Positions 1 to 8,241 are shown, counted from the stretch's first letter. The stretch is DNA of 64,000 bases from Jejuia sp. UBA6058 (GCA_002428965.1 DIYI01000003.1:107058-171057); one strand, 5' to 3'. Numbers and translations are program-made. The notes: generated by a model not told the origin, from the sequence alone.

Positions 1-2
1 AA

Positions 3-509
3 AAAGTGCATGACCCAACGCTTTTGTATTATAAAGATAAGTTCTATCTATATTACAAAGGTGAGCGTATGGGAGAGAGAAATACGGCTGGCGGACGTGA
101 AATTCGCTGGGGAGTAGCAATTGCAGATAATATTAAAGGGCCATATGTTAAATCAGAATACAACCCTATTACCCATAGTGGTCACGAACTTTGCATTTGG
201 AAATACAAAGATGGAATTGCAATGGTGTCTTCTGCTGATGGACCTGAAAGGCAAACCATTCAATACTCCCCAGATGGTATTAATTTTGAAATCATGTCCT
301 ATGTAAATTGGGTACCATCAGCCATGGGCTTGGTCACCACTTTAGATAATGATAAGCACCCAACTGAAGCTTTAAGCTGGGGTTTGCACCACTTGTCTAA
401 AAATTATCCTGGTGAACCTTGGTGGGCTGGAGATCAGTATTTGGCCCGATTTAGTTTCAGTAGAAACAGAAATACCAAAGCTGAATTTGCAAAAAGTAAA
501 AGCGACTAG
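3..509 (+). CDS. GH117-family glycoside hydrolase, C-terminal fragment (5' end outside window)
   Basis: This is the C-terminal 168 codons of a protein whose start lies left of the window; the frame is open to the first base, and the GTG at position 6 is an internal Val codon, not a start. The visible part has the five-bladed-propeller signatures of GH117: HDPTLLYYKDKFYLYYKG, GGREIRWGVAIAD, NPITHSGHELCIW and DGPERQTIQYSPDGINFEIM. Characterised GH117 enzymes remove terminal 3,6-anhydro-L-galactose from neoagaro-oligosaccharides, although the family also has members of unknown specificity. It ends 2 bases before the GH43 gene, so the two are surely co-transcribed. Family placement is from recalled motifs; substrate is inferred. 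Confidence 0.8.
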   Translation, partial: KVHDPTLLYYKDKFYLYYKGERMGERNTAGGREIRWGVAIADNIKGPYVKSEYNPITHSGHELCIWKYKDGIAMVSSADGPERQTIQYSPDGINFEIMSYVNWVPSAMGLVTTLDNDKHPTEALSWGLHHLSKNYPGEPWWAGDQYLARFSFSRNRNTKAEFAKSKSD

Positions 510-511
510 AA

Positions 512-2143
512 ATGAGAACTATCTCTATTCTATTAATTGTATTTCTAAGCCATGGATTATTGGCGCAAGAACCTCCTAAAACTTTCCAAAACCCAATTTT
601 ATCAGGTTTCTATCCCGACCCATCCATTTGCAGAGTAGGAGACACTTATTATATGGTGAATTCTTCTTTTGAGTGGTTTCCTGGACTACCTATTCATAAA
701 AGCAAAGATTTAGTAAACTGGGAGAAAATTGGTCATGGTTTACATAGACCTACCCAAATTGTTTATAAAGATGGACTGAAGAATTCCTACGGCATCTACG
801 CACCAACCATTCGATATCACAAAGGAAAATTTTACATCATTACGACCATGGTGGGGCAAAAAGGGAATTTTATTATTACAGCCAAAAATCCCGAAGGCCC
901 TTGGAGTAACCCCATATGGATTAAAGATGCCCCAGGAATTGACCCCTCGTTGTTTTGGGATGATGATGGAAAATGCTACTATACAGGTGCAGGAATAATT
1001 GATGGAACTCGGGGTGAATGGCCAGGAAAAAATGGTATTTGGATGCAAAAAATTGATCCTGACAAAGGTGTTTTAATTGGAGAAAAAAAGCAACTCACTT
1101 ATGGACACGCCGCAAATGCACGTTGGGCTGAAGGTCCACATTTATATAAAATCGATGGAGAATATCTTCTTTTAATAGGGGAAGGTGGTACAGGGGAATA
1201 TCATGCTGTAACCGTATTCAATAGTAAAAATCTGTGGGGACCTTATATTCCAAACCATGCTAATCCTGTGATGACACATCGTCATTTAGGAAAAACATAT
1301 CCAATTGGTCAGACTGGACATGCAGATTTAGTACAAACGCAACATGGCGATTGGTGGAGTGTCATGTTAGCTAAGAGACAAATTGATAGATTTGTGACTC
1401 TAGCTCGAGAGACTTTTTTAGCAAAAGTAATTATGACAAATCAGGAAAGCGGTATAACACCTATTTTTAATCCGGGTATAGGGCTTATTGTAAGTTCGCA
1501 AGAGCGTCCAGATTTACCATGGGGTCCTGTTACCAAACCTGAGCCTCGCGATGAGTTCAATAGCAATACACTTGGATTAGAATGGAATTTTTTAAGGACT
1601 CCAAAGTTTGAATGGTACAATATTAAAAATGGGCAACTGGAAATCGATTTACGCCCCGAAATGGTAACTGAACTTGTTAATCCGTCTTTTATAGCGCAAC
1701 GTACAAAACATCATAATTATAAAGCAACTACAAAGCTTACATTTAAGACCAAAAAAGACAATGAAAAGGCTGGTTTAGTCATTTACCGACGCCATGGAAA
1801 CAATTACCAATTACTGAAAACTAAAAATAAAATAGTTCTAATTAAGGCTTTTCAAAAGGACAATAAAGGAGATTTTCAACCTGAAATAATAACCATAATA
1901 CCTTATTCTAAAGAAGATGTTGTTTTGAGTGTTAAAGTTGATGGTATCGAAGTTCAGTTTTATTACGGAAAGACAGAAAAAGATTTGAAACCCATTGGTA
2001 ACATTCAAGACTATACGTTGATTTCAGATGAAGTAGCCCAAAGATTTAATGGTGTTTACATTGGAATGTACGCAACAGCATTAGGACAAACTAGTAAAAA
2101 TAAAGCTTTGTTTGATTGGTTTGAATATATACCTAAAGACTAA
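512..2143 (+). CDS. Secreted GH43-family glycoside hydrolase (beta-xylosidase/arabinofuranosidase-like)
   Basis: The 543-residue protein starts with a signal peptide (about residues 1-18, cut near LLA-QE). A GH43 five-bladed propeller follows (about 24-325), opening with FQNPILSGFYPDPSIC. The expected catalytic triad is visible: Asp36 in YPDPS as base, Asp144 in GIDPSLFWDDDG as pKa modulator, and Glu207 in RWAEGPHLYKIDGEY as acid. The C-terminal 200 residues (about 345-543) look like the beta-sandwich that accompanies many GH43 xylosidases. It follows the GH117 fragment directly and precedes a sulfatase, which points to a marine polysaccharide locus. Exo-xylosidase or arabinofuranosidase action is the family expectation; the substrate cannot be told from sequence. 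Confidence 0.9.
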   Translation: MRTISILLIVFLSHGLLAQEPPKTFQNPILSGFYPDPSICRVGDTYYMVNSSFEWFPGLPIHKSKDLVNWEKIGHGLHRPTQIVYKDGLKNSYGIYAPTIRYHKGKFYIITTMVGQKGNFIITAKNPEGPWSNPIWIKDAPGIDPSLFWDDDGKCYYTGAGIIDGTRGEWPGKNGIWMQKIDPDKGVLIGEKKQLTYGHAANARWAEGPHLYKIDGEYLLLIGEGGTGEYHAVTVFNSKNLWGPYIPNHANPVMTHRHLGKTYPIGQTGHADLVQTQHGDWWSVMLAKRQIDRFVTLARETFLAKVIMTNQESGITPIFNPGIGLIVSSQERPDLPWGPVTKPEPRDEFNSNTLGLEWNFLRTPKFEWYNIKNGQLEIDLRPEMVTELVNPSFIAQRTKHHNYKATTKLTFKTKKDNEKAGLVIYRRHGNNYQLLKTKNKIVLIKAFQKDNKGDFQPEIITIIPYSKEDVVLSVKVDGIEVQFYYGKTEKDLKPIGNIQDYTLISDEVAQRFNGVYIGMYATALGQTSKNKALFDWFEYIPKD

Positions 2144-2409
2144 TTTAAATGCCTTTACATCACATATTGTCGTCAATAAGATTTAGAAGAGTTATCAAGT
2201 ATTGTTATATTTCGTTTTTCGTCTTCCTGTATGCTCGTCCTCGAAATGCCAATAATACAAATCTTCAAATGTTATCCTAAATCCTGATTAACGATTAAGC
2301 CTTTGGAGATTTAAGTTTTCTACGAAAAATTAAAAGTGAGATGCCACACGAATTGAACCGAGTAATTGCTGAAATGTATTATGTACATGTAAACATAAAA
2401 TAAATTTTA

Positions 2410-4023
2410 ATGAAACTATTTATTATTATCCAAATATGCTTTTGTTGGAGTTTTATGGCTCAAAACAAACAGCCAAACATCATTTTTATAATGACAGACG
2501 ATCATGCTTCACAAGCTGTAGGTGCTTATGGTATGCGTTTCGCCAGATTAAATCCAACGCCAACTATTGACAAGCTTGCAGAAGAAGGCGTGCTCTTTGA
2601 AAACGCTTTTTGTACAAACTCTATATGTACACCCGCGCGTGCAACGATTATGACAGGACAGCATGGACATGTAAACGGCGTTTTTGATTTGGAAGGTAAA
2701 TTGAAACAAGAAAATCAATATTTAGCACACGAAATGAACGCATTAGGTTACGAGACTGCTATAGTTGGAAAATGGCATTTAAAACATGCTCCAGAGGCAT
2801 TTGATTATTACAATGTACTACCGCTACAAGGCGACTACTATAATCCTACACTTTACAGTAGAGAAGGTAAGGAAAAACAGGATATTAAATTTGCACAAGA
2901 CCTTACCAGAACAGTTAATACCACAAAATATGAAGGCCATAGTTCTGATGTTATCACCGATATAAGTTTAGAGTGGCTTAAAACTATGAGAGATAAGTCG
3001 AAGCCATTTTTCTTAATGCATCATTTTAAGGCACCACACGACAAGTTTAAGTATGCTCCACGTTATAAAGAGTATCTTGCTGATACGGAACTTCCCGAAC
3101 CAGCTAGTTTATGGTACAATGCTAATAATGGATCAGAGGGTACACGCGGTAAGAATGATTCACTTGTGCATATTATAGGTTCCTCGGTAGGCCACAGAAA
3201 CATCATTAGAAATAAAGGTAAGTTTTTGGAGTTTGACCAAAGTGTTACAGACCCACAGTATAAACGAATGGTCTACCAAGATTACGTAAAACGCTATTTA
3301 CGATGTGTTAAAGGTGTAGATGATAATATTAAGCGTCTCTTAGATTATTTAGAAGCAGAAGGACTAATGGAGAATACCATAATTGTATACACAAGTGACC
3401 AAGGTTTTATGCTTGGTGAGCACGATTATGTAGATAAACGCTGGATGTATGAGGAATCGCTTAGAATCCCTTTCATAGTTAAGTATCCAAAAATGATTAA
3501 GCCAGATTCAAAAACAGATGCAGTTATAAACAATACCGATGTTGCTCCAACATTAATAGAACTTGCAGGTGGTGAAACACCAAATTATATGCAGGGTAAG
3601 AGTTTTAAATCCATTTTATCATCCTCAGAAGTTTCAGTAGAAACCAGAAAAGACAGCTATTATCGTTACTGGATGCATATGGCGCATCAACATAATAATC
3701 CTGCGCATTTTGGGATAAGAACTAAAGATTACAAACTTATTTTCTTCTACGGATTAGATTATGATATCAATAGAAATACGGATGAACAATTATGGGCAGA
3801 CAACCCAGAGTCCGTATCCAATTTTAAAACTCCACCTGCTTGGGAGTTTTATGATTTAAAAAACGACCCTGAAGAAATGGATAATCGCTATGGTCAAGAA
3901 AAATATGCGACAATTATTTCAGATCTTAAAACACGATTAAAGGCTTTACGTCAGGAGGTTTTGGAAGACGACTCAAAACATCCACATATTAAACAAGTGG
4001 TTGACCAACATTGGGATAACTAA
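2410..4023 (+). CDS. Secreted S1-family (formylglycine-dependent) sulfatase
   Basis: The 537-residue sulfatase has a signal peptide (about residues 1-18, ending MAQ). The metal-binding start NIIFIMTDDHAS (Asp30, Asp31) is present, and the maturation motif Cys73-Thr-Pro-Ala-Arg77 lies in NSICTPARATIMTGQHGH. Cys73 would be converted to formylglycine by a maturase encoded elsewhere. Further family signatures are GKWHLK and YTSDQGFMLGEHDYVDKRWMYEESLR. It would remove sulfate esters from algal glycans in the periplasm or at the surface. It lies 266 bases after the GH43 gene on the same strand. The gap holds no clear gene, so it may have its own promoter. Sulfate position and glycan are unknown. 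A strong hairpin ends the unit. Confidence 0.93.
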   Translation: MKLFIIIQICFCWSFMAQNKQPNIIFIMTDDHASQAVGAYGMRFARLNPTPTIDKLAEEGVLFENAFCTNSICTPARATIMTGQHGHVNGVFDLEGKLKQENQYLAHEMNALGYETAIVGKWHLKHAPEAFDYYNVLPLQGDYYNPTLYSREGKEKQDIKFAQDLTRTVNTTKYEGHSSDVITDISLEWLKTMRDKSKPFFLMHHFKAPHDKFKYAPRYKEYLADTELPEPASLWYNANNGSEGTRGKNDSLVHIIGSSVGHRNIIRNKGKFLEFDQSVTDPQYKRMVYQDYVKRYLRCVKGVDDNIKRLLDYLEAEGLMENTIIVYTSDQGFMLGEHDYVDKRWMYEESLRIPFIVKYPKMIKPDSKTDAVINNTDVAPTLIELAGGETPNYMQGKSFKSILSSSEVSVETRKDSYYRYWMHMAHQHNNPAHFGIRTKDYKLIFFYGLDYDINRNTDEQLWADNPESVSNFKTPPAWEFYDLKNDPEEMDNRYGQEKYATIISDLKTRLKALRQEVLEDDSKHPHIKQVVDQHWDN

Positions 4024-4052
4024 GATTCTTCTTTTTAAATTATTAAAACAAA

Positions 4053-4082
4053 AAAGCGTTTTTGAAAATTCAAAAACGCTTT
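4053..4082. terminator. Bidirectional hairpin terminator between sulfatase and ferritin
   Basis: A 13-bp perfect stem (aaagcgtttttga at 4053-4065 against 4070-4082) has a 4-base loop. It is flanked by A-rich sequence on one side and a T run on the other, and it sits between the convergent sulfatase and ferritin genes. Confidence 0.75.
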
Positions 4083-4103
4083 AGCTTTTAAGGCATATAG
4101 AAC

Positions 4104-4613
4104 CTATTCTTTAGGCAATCTTTCATCTATCATTTTAAGTGGCATACCTTCCATTAAATCGAATACATCAATAATACTTCTAAAGGTGTCCTCTTCTTCA
4201 GACTGCTCGGTGATAAACCATTGTAAAAATACTTCAGTGATTAAATCACCTTCTTTTCTAGCAGATCTGAAAATATTAAATATAGACTCTGAAACGGCAA
4301 TTTCATGCTCCAACCCAGTTTCATAAACATTTCTTAAGCTTTCAAAATCATTATTTACATTAGTAACTTCTGGGGATAGTGCTGCTCCTCCGTTATCGTT
4401 TATAAAGGTGAAAATTTTCATAGCATGTTCTCTTTCCTCCTCCGCTTGCTTATAGAAGAACGCTTTGCTATTTAATAATTCACGTTGATCGCACCAAGAT
4501 GCCATAGCTAAATAAGAAGCCGAAGCTTTCATTTCCATAGCAACTTGTTGGTTTAATAAATCCATCACATCAGGATGGATAGACATTTGTTTTCTTATAG
4601 CTGTTGCATTCAT
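4104..4613 (-). CDS. ftnA: Bacterial non-haem ferritin
   Basis: The 169-residue four-helix-bundle ferritin has ferroxidase-centre signatures in order: EMKASASYLAMASW (helix A Glu), AEEEREHAMKIF (helix B ExxH) and QWFITEQSEEEDTF (helix D). Length and order match bacterial FtnA rather than bacterioferritin, since no haem-binding Met is obvious. It would oxidise Fe(II) and store it as ferric mineral in the cytoplasm. It starts a same-strand block followed by a small unknown protein. The next upstream same-strand genes are Fe-S genes, so the area is loosely an iron neighbourhood. Confidence 0.93.
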   Translation of the reverse strand: MNATAIRKQMSIHPDVMDLLNQQVAMEMKASASYLAMASWCDQRELLNSKAFFYKQAEEEREHAMKIFTFINDNGGAALSPEVTNVNNDFESLRNVYETGLEHEIAVSESIFNIFRSARKEGDLITEVFLQWFITEQSEEEDTFRSIIDVFDLMEGMPLKMIDERLPKE

Positions 4614-4702
4614 AACTTTCTTGTTTTTAACAAAGTTACGACAAAAGCCAAAAAGAAAATAGTATAAGAAAAATTTATAAAGAGTCTAAATAAATATAGT
4701 TT

Positions 4703-5005
4703 TTACACATAAACCTCTGCAGGTGAATGAAAAAACACTGCGAGCTCTTCTTGAAGTTTTAAAAGTTGAGGTACATCTAGATAAAGGAGATGCTCCTTAT
4801 CCGCAACATAGATCAAAGCAAAATTATGCGAATTGATAATTTCGTTAAGAGAATCGAATGTTGTAAGCTCGTTTACTTTTCGTCTTAACTCCAACATTTG
4901 AGGGAAATTTAAATGTATTTCCTTGTTGGGAGTCACCAACTCATATTTACAGAATGTAGCTTGCTTAATTTGGTACGGGTATGTTGCATCAACTTCTCTA
5001 CTCAT
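4703..5005 (-). CDS. Conserved hypothetical protein, 100 residues
   Basis: I do not recognise a named domain. The 100-residue soluble protein has no signal peptide or membrane segment. It shows an apparent duplication: KEIHLNFPQMLELRRKVNEL and LLYLDVPQLLKLQEELAVFF share the pattern L(N/D)(F/V)PQ(M/L)L-L----EL. The two half-repeats are about 45 residues apart, so the fold may be two copies of a beta-strand/helix unit. It lies between ferritin and ferredoxin on the same strand, 36 bases downstream of the ferredoxin. A role in iron or redox metabolism is only suggested by position. Confidence 0.7.
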   Translation of the reverse strand: MSREVDATYPYQIKQATFCKYELVTPNKEIHLNFPQMLELRRKVNELTTFDSLNEIINSHNFALIYVADKEHLLYLDVPQLLKLQEELAVFFHSPAEVYV

Positions 5006-5041
5006 GGCGCAAATATAAATCTTATTTAGAATAAATAAAAA

Positions 5042-5371
5042 TTAACTTTCAGGAGCCAATTCCACCTCTAGCCCCTCCATTTCAGGAGTCATTTGAATTT
5101 GACATCCTAAACGAGAATTATCTTGAACGTCAAAGGCTTCAGACAACATAGCTTCTTCATCGTCAGACATCTCTGGCAAATCGGTATCACTTAACACATA
5201 ACATTGGCAAGAAGCACACATAGCCATACCGCCACATACGCCTATAGTACCTTCAGGAGCAAGTTCGTAAGAACGTACCACCTCCATTAAATTCATTGCC
5301 ATATCAGTAGGAGCAACAACATCGTGTGTTACGCCGTCTCTATCTGTTATTTTTATATTAATATCTTCCAT
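5042..5371 (-). CDS. [2Fe-2S] ferredoxin (adrenodoxin-like)
   Basis: The 109-residue ferredoxin carries the adrenodoxin-type cluster signature Cys46-x5-Cys52-x2-Cys55 in GVCGGMAMCASCQC, with the fourth ligand Cys90 in RLGCQIQ. An extra Cys57 sits next to the loop. The acidic stretch after the cluster is typical of electron-transfer ferredoxins. It would act as a cytoplasmic one-electron carrier, possibly for Fe-S assembly or an oxygenase. It lies downstream of mrp and the Nfu gene on the same strand, but a perfect 15-bp inverted repeat at 5499-5540 separates it from them, so it is probably a separate transcript. Confidence 0.92.
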   Translation of the reverse strand: MEDINIKITDRDGVTHDVVAPTDMAMNLMEVVRSYELAPEGTIGVCGGMAMCASCQCYVLSDTDLPEMSDDEEAMLSEAFDVQDNSRLGCQIQMTPEMEGLEVELAPES

Positions 5372-5498
5372 TTGAAACTAGTTGCCGCCTAAGGCTAATC
5401 ATAATTCGTGCCGCAAATTTAAGGGATGAAAGTGTAATTATTAAAATAATTTCCTAGTAATTTAATAGGATTTAAAAAAATTATCATATTTACAAAAT

Positions 5499-5540
5499 AT
5501 GCATGCTTTTTGCGTGACTTCAACAGCAAAAAGCATGCAT
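5499..5540. terminator. 15-bp perfect inverted repeat between nfu and ferredoxin
   Basis: atgcatgctttttgc (5499-5513) is the exact reverse complement of 5526-5540, with a 12-base loop. It lies 28 bases beyond the stop of the Nfu gene on the minus strand, so a terminator for the mrp-nfu unit is the simplest reading. The outer 6 bp atgcat is itself a palindrome, and no long U tract follows, so an operator or other RNA structure is possible. Confidence 0.6.
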
Positions 5541-5567
5541 AACAGTAACATTTACAGCCTAATTATA

Positions 5568-5810
5568 TTAAGCTTCTATATTTATAACCTCTTCTATTTG
5601 AGGTGCGTATTTTTTAATGGTCATTTCTACACCAGATTTTAAAGTCATCTGGTTAACACTACAACCCACACATGCCCCTTGCAACTGCACTTTTACAAGT
5701 TTATCGTCCTCGATAGACAATAAGGAAATATCGCCTCCATCACTTTGTAAAAAAGGACGAATTTCATCTAGCGCTTTCTCAACGTTTGATTTTACTTCTT
5801 CTGTTGTCAT
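5568..5810 (-). CDS. NifU-like C-terminal domain protein (Nfu Fe-S carrier)
   Basis: The 80-residue stand-alone Nfu domain has the signature VQLQGACVGCSVNQMTLK. Cys47 and Cys50 (CxxC) would bridge a [4Fe-4S] cluster between two monomers. It serves as a carrier that passes clusters to apo-proteins. It starts 3 bases after the end of mrp, an assembly ATPase of the same pathway, which gives a strong operon. No NifU N-terminal scaffold or A-type domain is fused to it. The general Fe-S assembly genes (suf) are not in the window. Confidence 0.92.
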   Translation of the reverse strand: MTTEEVKSNVEKALDEIRPFLQSDGGDISLLSIEDDKLVKVQLQGACVGCSVNQMTLKSGVEMTIKKYAPQIEEVINIEA

Positions 5811-5813
5811 GTC

Positions 5814-6950
5814 TTATTTCTTTACAGCTGAACACCCAGCCATTGTGGTAATTTTTATTGCTTCAGTTGGTGGTAAATTTTCATTTCTCCTTACAACTTC
5901 CTGAACTACATTTTGCGTTAGCTTCTCAAAAGCCTGTTCTAAAGGTGTTGCCGTCTGTAAGGCTGCTGGTCTACCAACATCACCTGCTTCTCTTATACTC
6001 TGCACTAACGGCACCTCACCCAAAAACGGCACTTTTAAATCTTCCGCAAGATTTCTGGCACCTTCTTTACCAAAAATATAATATTTGTTTTCTGGCAATT
6101 CAGCTGGCGTAAAGTACGCCATATTTTCAATAATTCCTAAAACTGGTACTTCTATGCTATCTTGTTGAAACATAGCTACTCCTTTCTTAGCATCAGCAAG
6201 CGCCACATTTTGTGGTGTACTCACAACAACAGCGCCGGTTATTGGAAGTGATTGCATAATACTTAAATGAATATCACCAGTTCCTGGTGGTAAATCAAGA
6301 AGCAAGAAATCTAACTCGCCCCAGTGTGCATCAAAAATCATTTGATTTAAAGCTTTCGCAGCCATTGGCCCTCTCCATACAACCGCTTGATTTGGTTGGG
6401 TAAAAAATCCAATGGATAGTACTTTCACACCATAATTTTCAATCGGCTTCATTTTAGATTTACCATCAACATTCACCGCCAAAGGTTTTTCGGCCTCTAC
6501 ATCAAACATAATTGGAATTGACGGCCCATAAATATCGGCATCTAAAATTCCAACTTTAAACCCCATTTTAGCTAAAGAAACCGCCAAATTTGCCGTAACT
6601 GTAGATTTACCAACACCACCCTTACCTGATGCTACGGCTACAATATTCTGTATTCCAGGAATAGGCTTCCCTTTAATAACGTTAGCCTTTGGTTTTGCTG
6701 GGGCATCTACCTTTACATTTACCGTTATTTTCGCCTTTTGGTAAACTTTCTCATGAATAGCTTTAAGAATATCTACCTCTGTTCGTTTTTTGGCTTGTAA
6801 GCTAGGATTTGTAATTGTGATGTCAACAATAACCTCGTCTCCAAAAGTCACTATATTCTTTACCGCACCGCTTTCTACCATATTCTGTCCCTCACCAGGA
6901 ACAGTAATAGTTTCGAGTGCTTTTAATATATCTTTTTTATTGAGTTTCAT
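5814..6950 (-). CDS. mrp: Mrp/NBP35 (ApbC-type) P-loop Fe-S carrier ATPase
   Basis: The 378-residue protein has an N-terminal MIP18/DUF59 domain (about 1-85) followed by a deviant-Walker P-loop ATPase with GKGGVGKST at 109-117, GILDADIYGPS, and LLLDLPPGTGDIHLS. It would use ATP to load or transfer Fe-S clusters in the cytoplasm. In E. coli and eukaryotic relatives a CxxC after the IENM motif bridges the cluster between two subunits. Here that segment reads GIIENMAYFTPAELPENKYY and has no Cys. The only Cys is near the C-terminus (MAGCSAVKK). The neighbour Nfu domain does carry a CxxC. Identification is firm; the cluster-binding mode is uncertain. Confidence 0.94.
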   Translation of the reverse strand: MKLNKKDILKALETITVPGEGQNMVESGAVKNIVTFGDEVIVDITITNPSLQAKKRTEVDILKAIHEKVYQKAKITVNVKVDAPAKPKANVIKGKPIPGIQNIVAVASGKGGVGKSTVTANLAVSLAKMGFKVGILDADIYGPSIPIMFDVEAEKPLAVNVDGKSKMKPIENYGVKVLSIGFFTQPNQAVVWRGPMAAKALNQMIFDAHWGELDFLLLDLPPGTGDIHLSIMQSLPITGAVVVSTPQNVALADAKKGVAMFQQDSIEVPVLGIIENMAYFTPAELPENKYYIFGKEGARNLAEDLKVPFLGEVPLVQSIREAGDVGRPAALQTATPLEQAFEKLTQNVVQEVVRRNENLPPTEAIKITTMAGCSAVKK

Positions 6951-7260
6951 TTGCTTTATTAAGAATCATTCTAAACGCAAAGATAGTTAATATTGAGGGA
7001 AGCCTTATGACAGATGTCAGAAGTTTTATTGATGTGATTATTGGGTTTTGTTATCATATTATTTTTAAAGAAACCCTGATAAACCTGAGATATAGCATTT
7101 AATTCATCCTGTTTTTGGGAATTATATGACTTTAAATTCAATTAAATGCATTATTCATAAAAGTTAAGAGAAATCTTTCAATTTAGCAGAAACATTTTAC
7201 CTTTATATCTAACAATCAAGATATTAAATCTTGGTAGAATATTAACCTAAACTTTTGATT
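6951..7260. other. Intergenic region between mrp and lipoprotein gene, no gene seen
   Basis: These 310 bases of AT-rich DNA separate two divergent genes, so promoters for both must lie here. I see no convincing TAnnTTTG box with a spaced TTG element, no hairpin and no open frame with coding character. Confidence 0.6.
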
Positions 7261-7839
7261 ATGTTACACAAAACAATGAAACGTGTAGTTCTATTATTTA
7301 TGCTTTCAGCAGCCGTTTTTAGCTGCGATGAGAACAGTACAGATCCTCTTGATACTTCTGGAGATTTACTAGGAGACTGGGAACTAGTTAGCTATACCAG
7401 CAATGGCAATACTTCTGCAACAATACAAGGAACTAACTTTACCACCACCTACACAGGAAAAGCATTAAACATAGACTATATTCTTACTTTTTCTGAAAAT
7501 CCGAATAAGGCAATTACCGAAAATGGTAGCTTCGACCTTCAAATAATGACATCCATAGGCGGAAATACTGATACAACAACCCAAACAATAAACAATATTG
7601 ATTCTGAGGCCAACTGGACCAGAGATGGGAATATACTTTCTTTTACAGGGAATTTTGGTTATTTTGAATCAAACACCCAAATTTTAGATGAAGATATTGA
7701 TGCTAACCCTGATTATATTATTGAAGAATTAACCAGCACATCTTTGATTCTCACTACAAGCGTATCTGATCAGATTACGGATTTAGGAATTGATTACGAT
7801 TTTGGTATAACTATTAGGTTGGAGTTTACGAGAATTTAA
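7261..7839 (+). CDS. Small lipoprotein, lipocalin-like
   Basis: The lipoprotein has about 190 residues. The hydrophobic leader ends at AAVFSC-DEN, a lipobox that would put a lipidated Cys near residue 24. The mature part begins with DLLGDWELVSYTSNG, the usual opening of lipocalin-like beta-barrel lipoproteins in Bacteroidota, where a W in the first strand is conserved. I chose ATG 7261 over the TTG six bases upstream; ATG 7276 (MKRVVLLF) is also plausible. The function of such proteins is unknown; they are thought to sit in the outer membrane. A clear hairpin terminator follows. Confidence 0.75.
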   Translation: MLHKTMKRVVLLFMLSAAVFSCDENSTDPLDTSGDLLGDWELVSYTSNGNTSATIQGTNFTTTYTGKALNIDYILTFSENPNKAITENGSFDLQIMTSIGGNTDTTTQTINNIDSEANWTRDGNILSFTGNFGYFESNTQILDEDIDANPDYIIEELTSTSLILTTSVSDQITDLGIDYDFGITIRLEFTRI

Positions 7840-7865
7840 ATTAGGAAATATTTCTATAGTTTTAG

Positions 7866-7894
7866 AACCGCCTACAACTAAGTTTTAGGCGGTT
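7866..7894. terminator. Hairpin terminator between lipoprotein and ATL genes
   Basis: aaccgcct (7866-7873) pairs with aggcggtt (7887-7894), followed by a T run. It lies between convergent genes and could serve both. Confidence 0.75.
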
Positions 7895-7910
7895 TTTGCA
7901 TTTCTATACT

Positions 7911-8240
7911 TTAAAGAGTATTTGAAGGATCCCAAAACACCTCATCAAAATTTTGGATTTGGTTGTCAATAACTTTAATACCCTCGCTTTCCAGTAACTG
8001 CTGCATTAAATTGGTGCCATCAAAATGATGTTTCCCAGTTAGCAATCCTTTTTGGTTTACAACACGATGTGCAGGCACATCCTTTCCCCCAGAACCGTTC
8101 ATGGCATAACCCACCATTCTTGCGCTTCTTGTTGCCCCCAAATATTTAGCAATAGCACCATAACTTGTTACTCTTCCATATGGAATTAATCGCGCGACTT
8201 CATACACTTTTTCAAAGAAGTTTAGAGTTTCCTGCTTCAC
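7911..8240 (-). CDS. Alkyltransferase-like protein (ATL), MGMT DNA-binding domain
   Basis: The 109-residue protein has the fold of the C-terminal domain of O6-methylguanine-DNA methyltransferase (IPYGRVTSYGAIAKYLG, ARMVGYAMNG). The reactive Cys of the PCHR motif is replaced: the sequence is KDVPAHRVVN, with Ala57 where Cys should be. This marks the ATL class, which binds O6-alkylguanine, flips it out and recruits nucleotide excision repair instead of removing the alkyl group itself. It is the last gene of a trmB-LysE-ATL run (1 base after the LysE gene). uvrC is also in this window but 44 kb away. The assignment as ATL rests on the missing Cys. Confidence 0.9.
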   Translation of the reverse strand: MKQETLNFFEKVYEVARLIPYGRVTSYGAIAKYLGATRSARMVGYAMNGSGGKDVPAHRVVNQKGLLTGKHHFDGTNLMQQLLESEGIKVIDNQIQNFDEVFWDPSNTL

Positions 8241-8241
8241 A

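Noticed and set aside
2341..2403. Short plus-strand open frame (20 codons from ATG; 34 without) before the sulfatase gene.
   Set aside because: Too short, no recognisable domain, and the region has no coding-like base pattern. It could be a remnant of an older gene, but nothing supports that.
5617..5904. 95-codon plus-strand open frame across nfu and mrp.
   Set aside because: It is antisense to two well-supported Fe-S genes and has no domain or leader.
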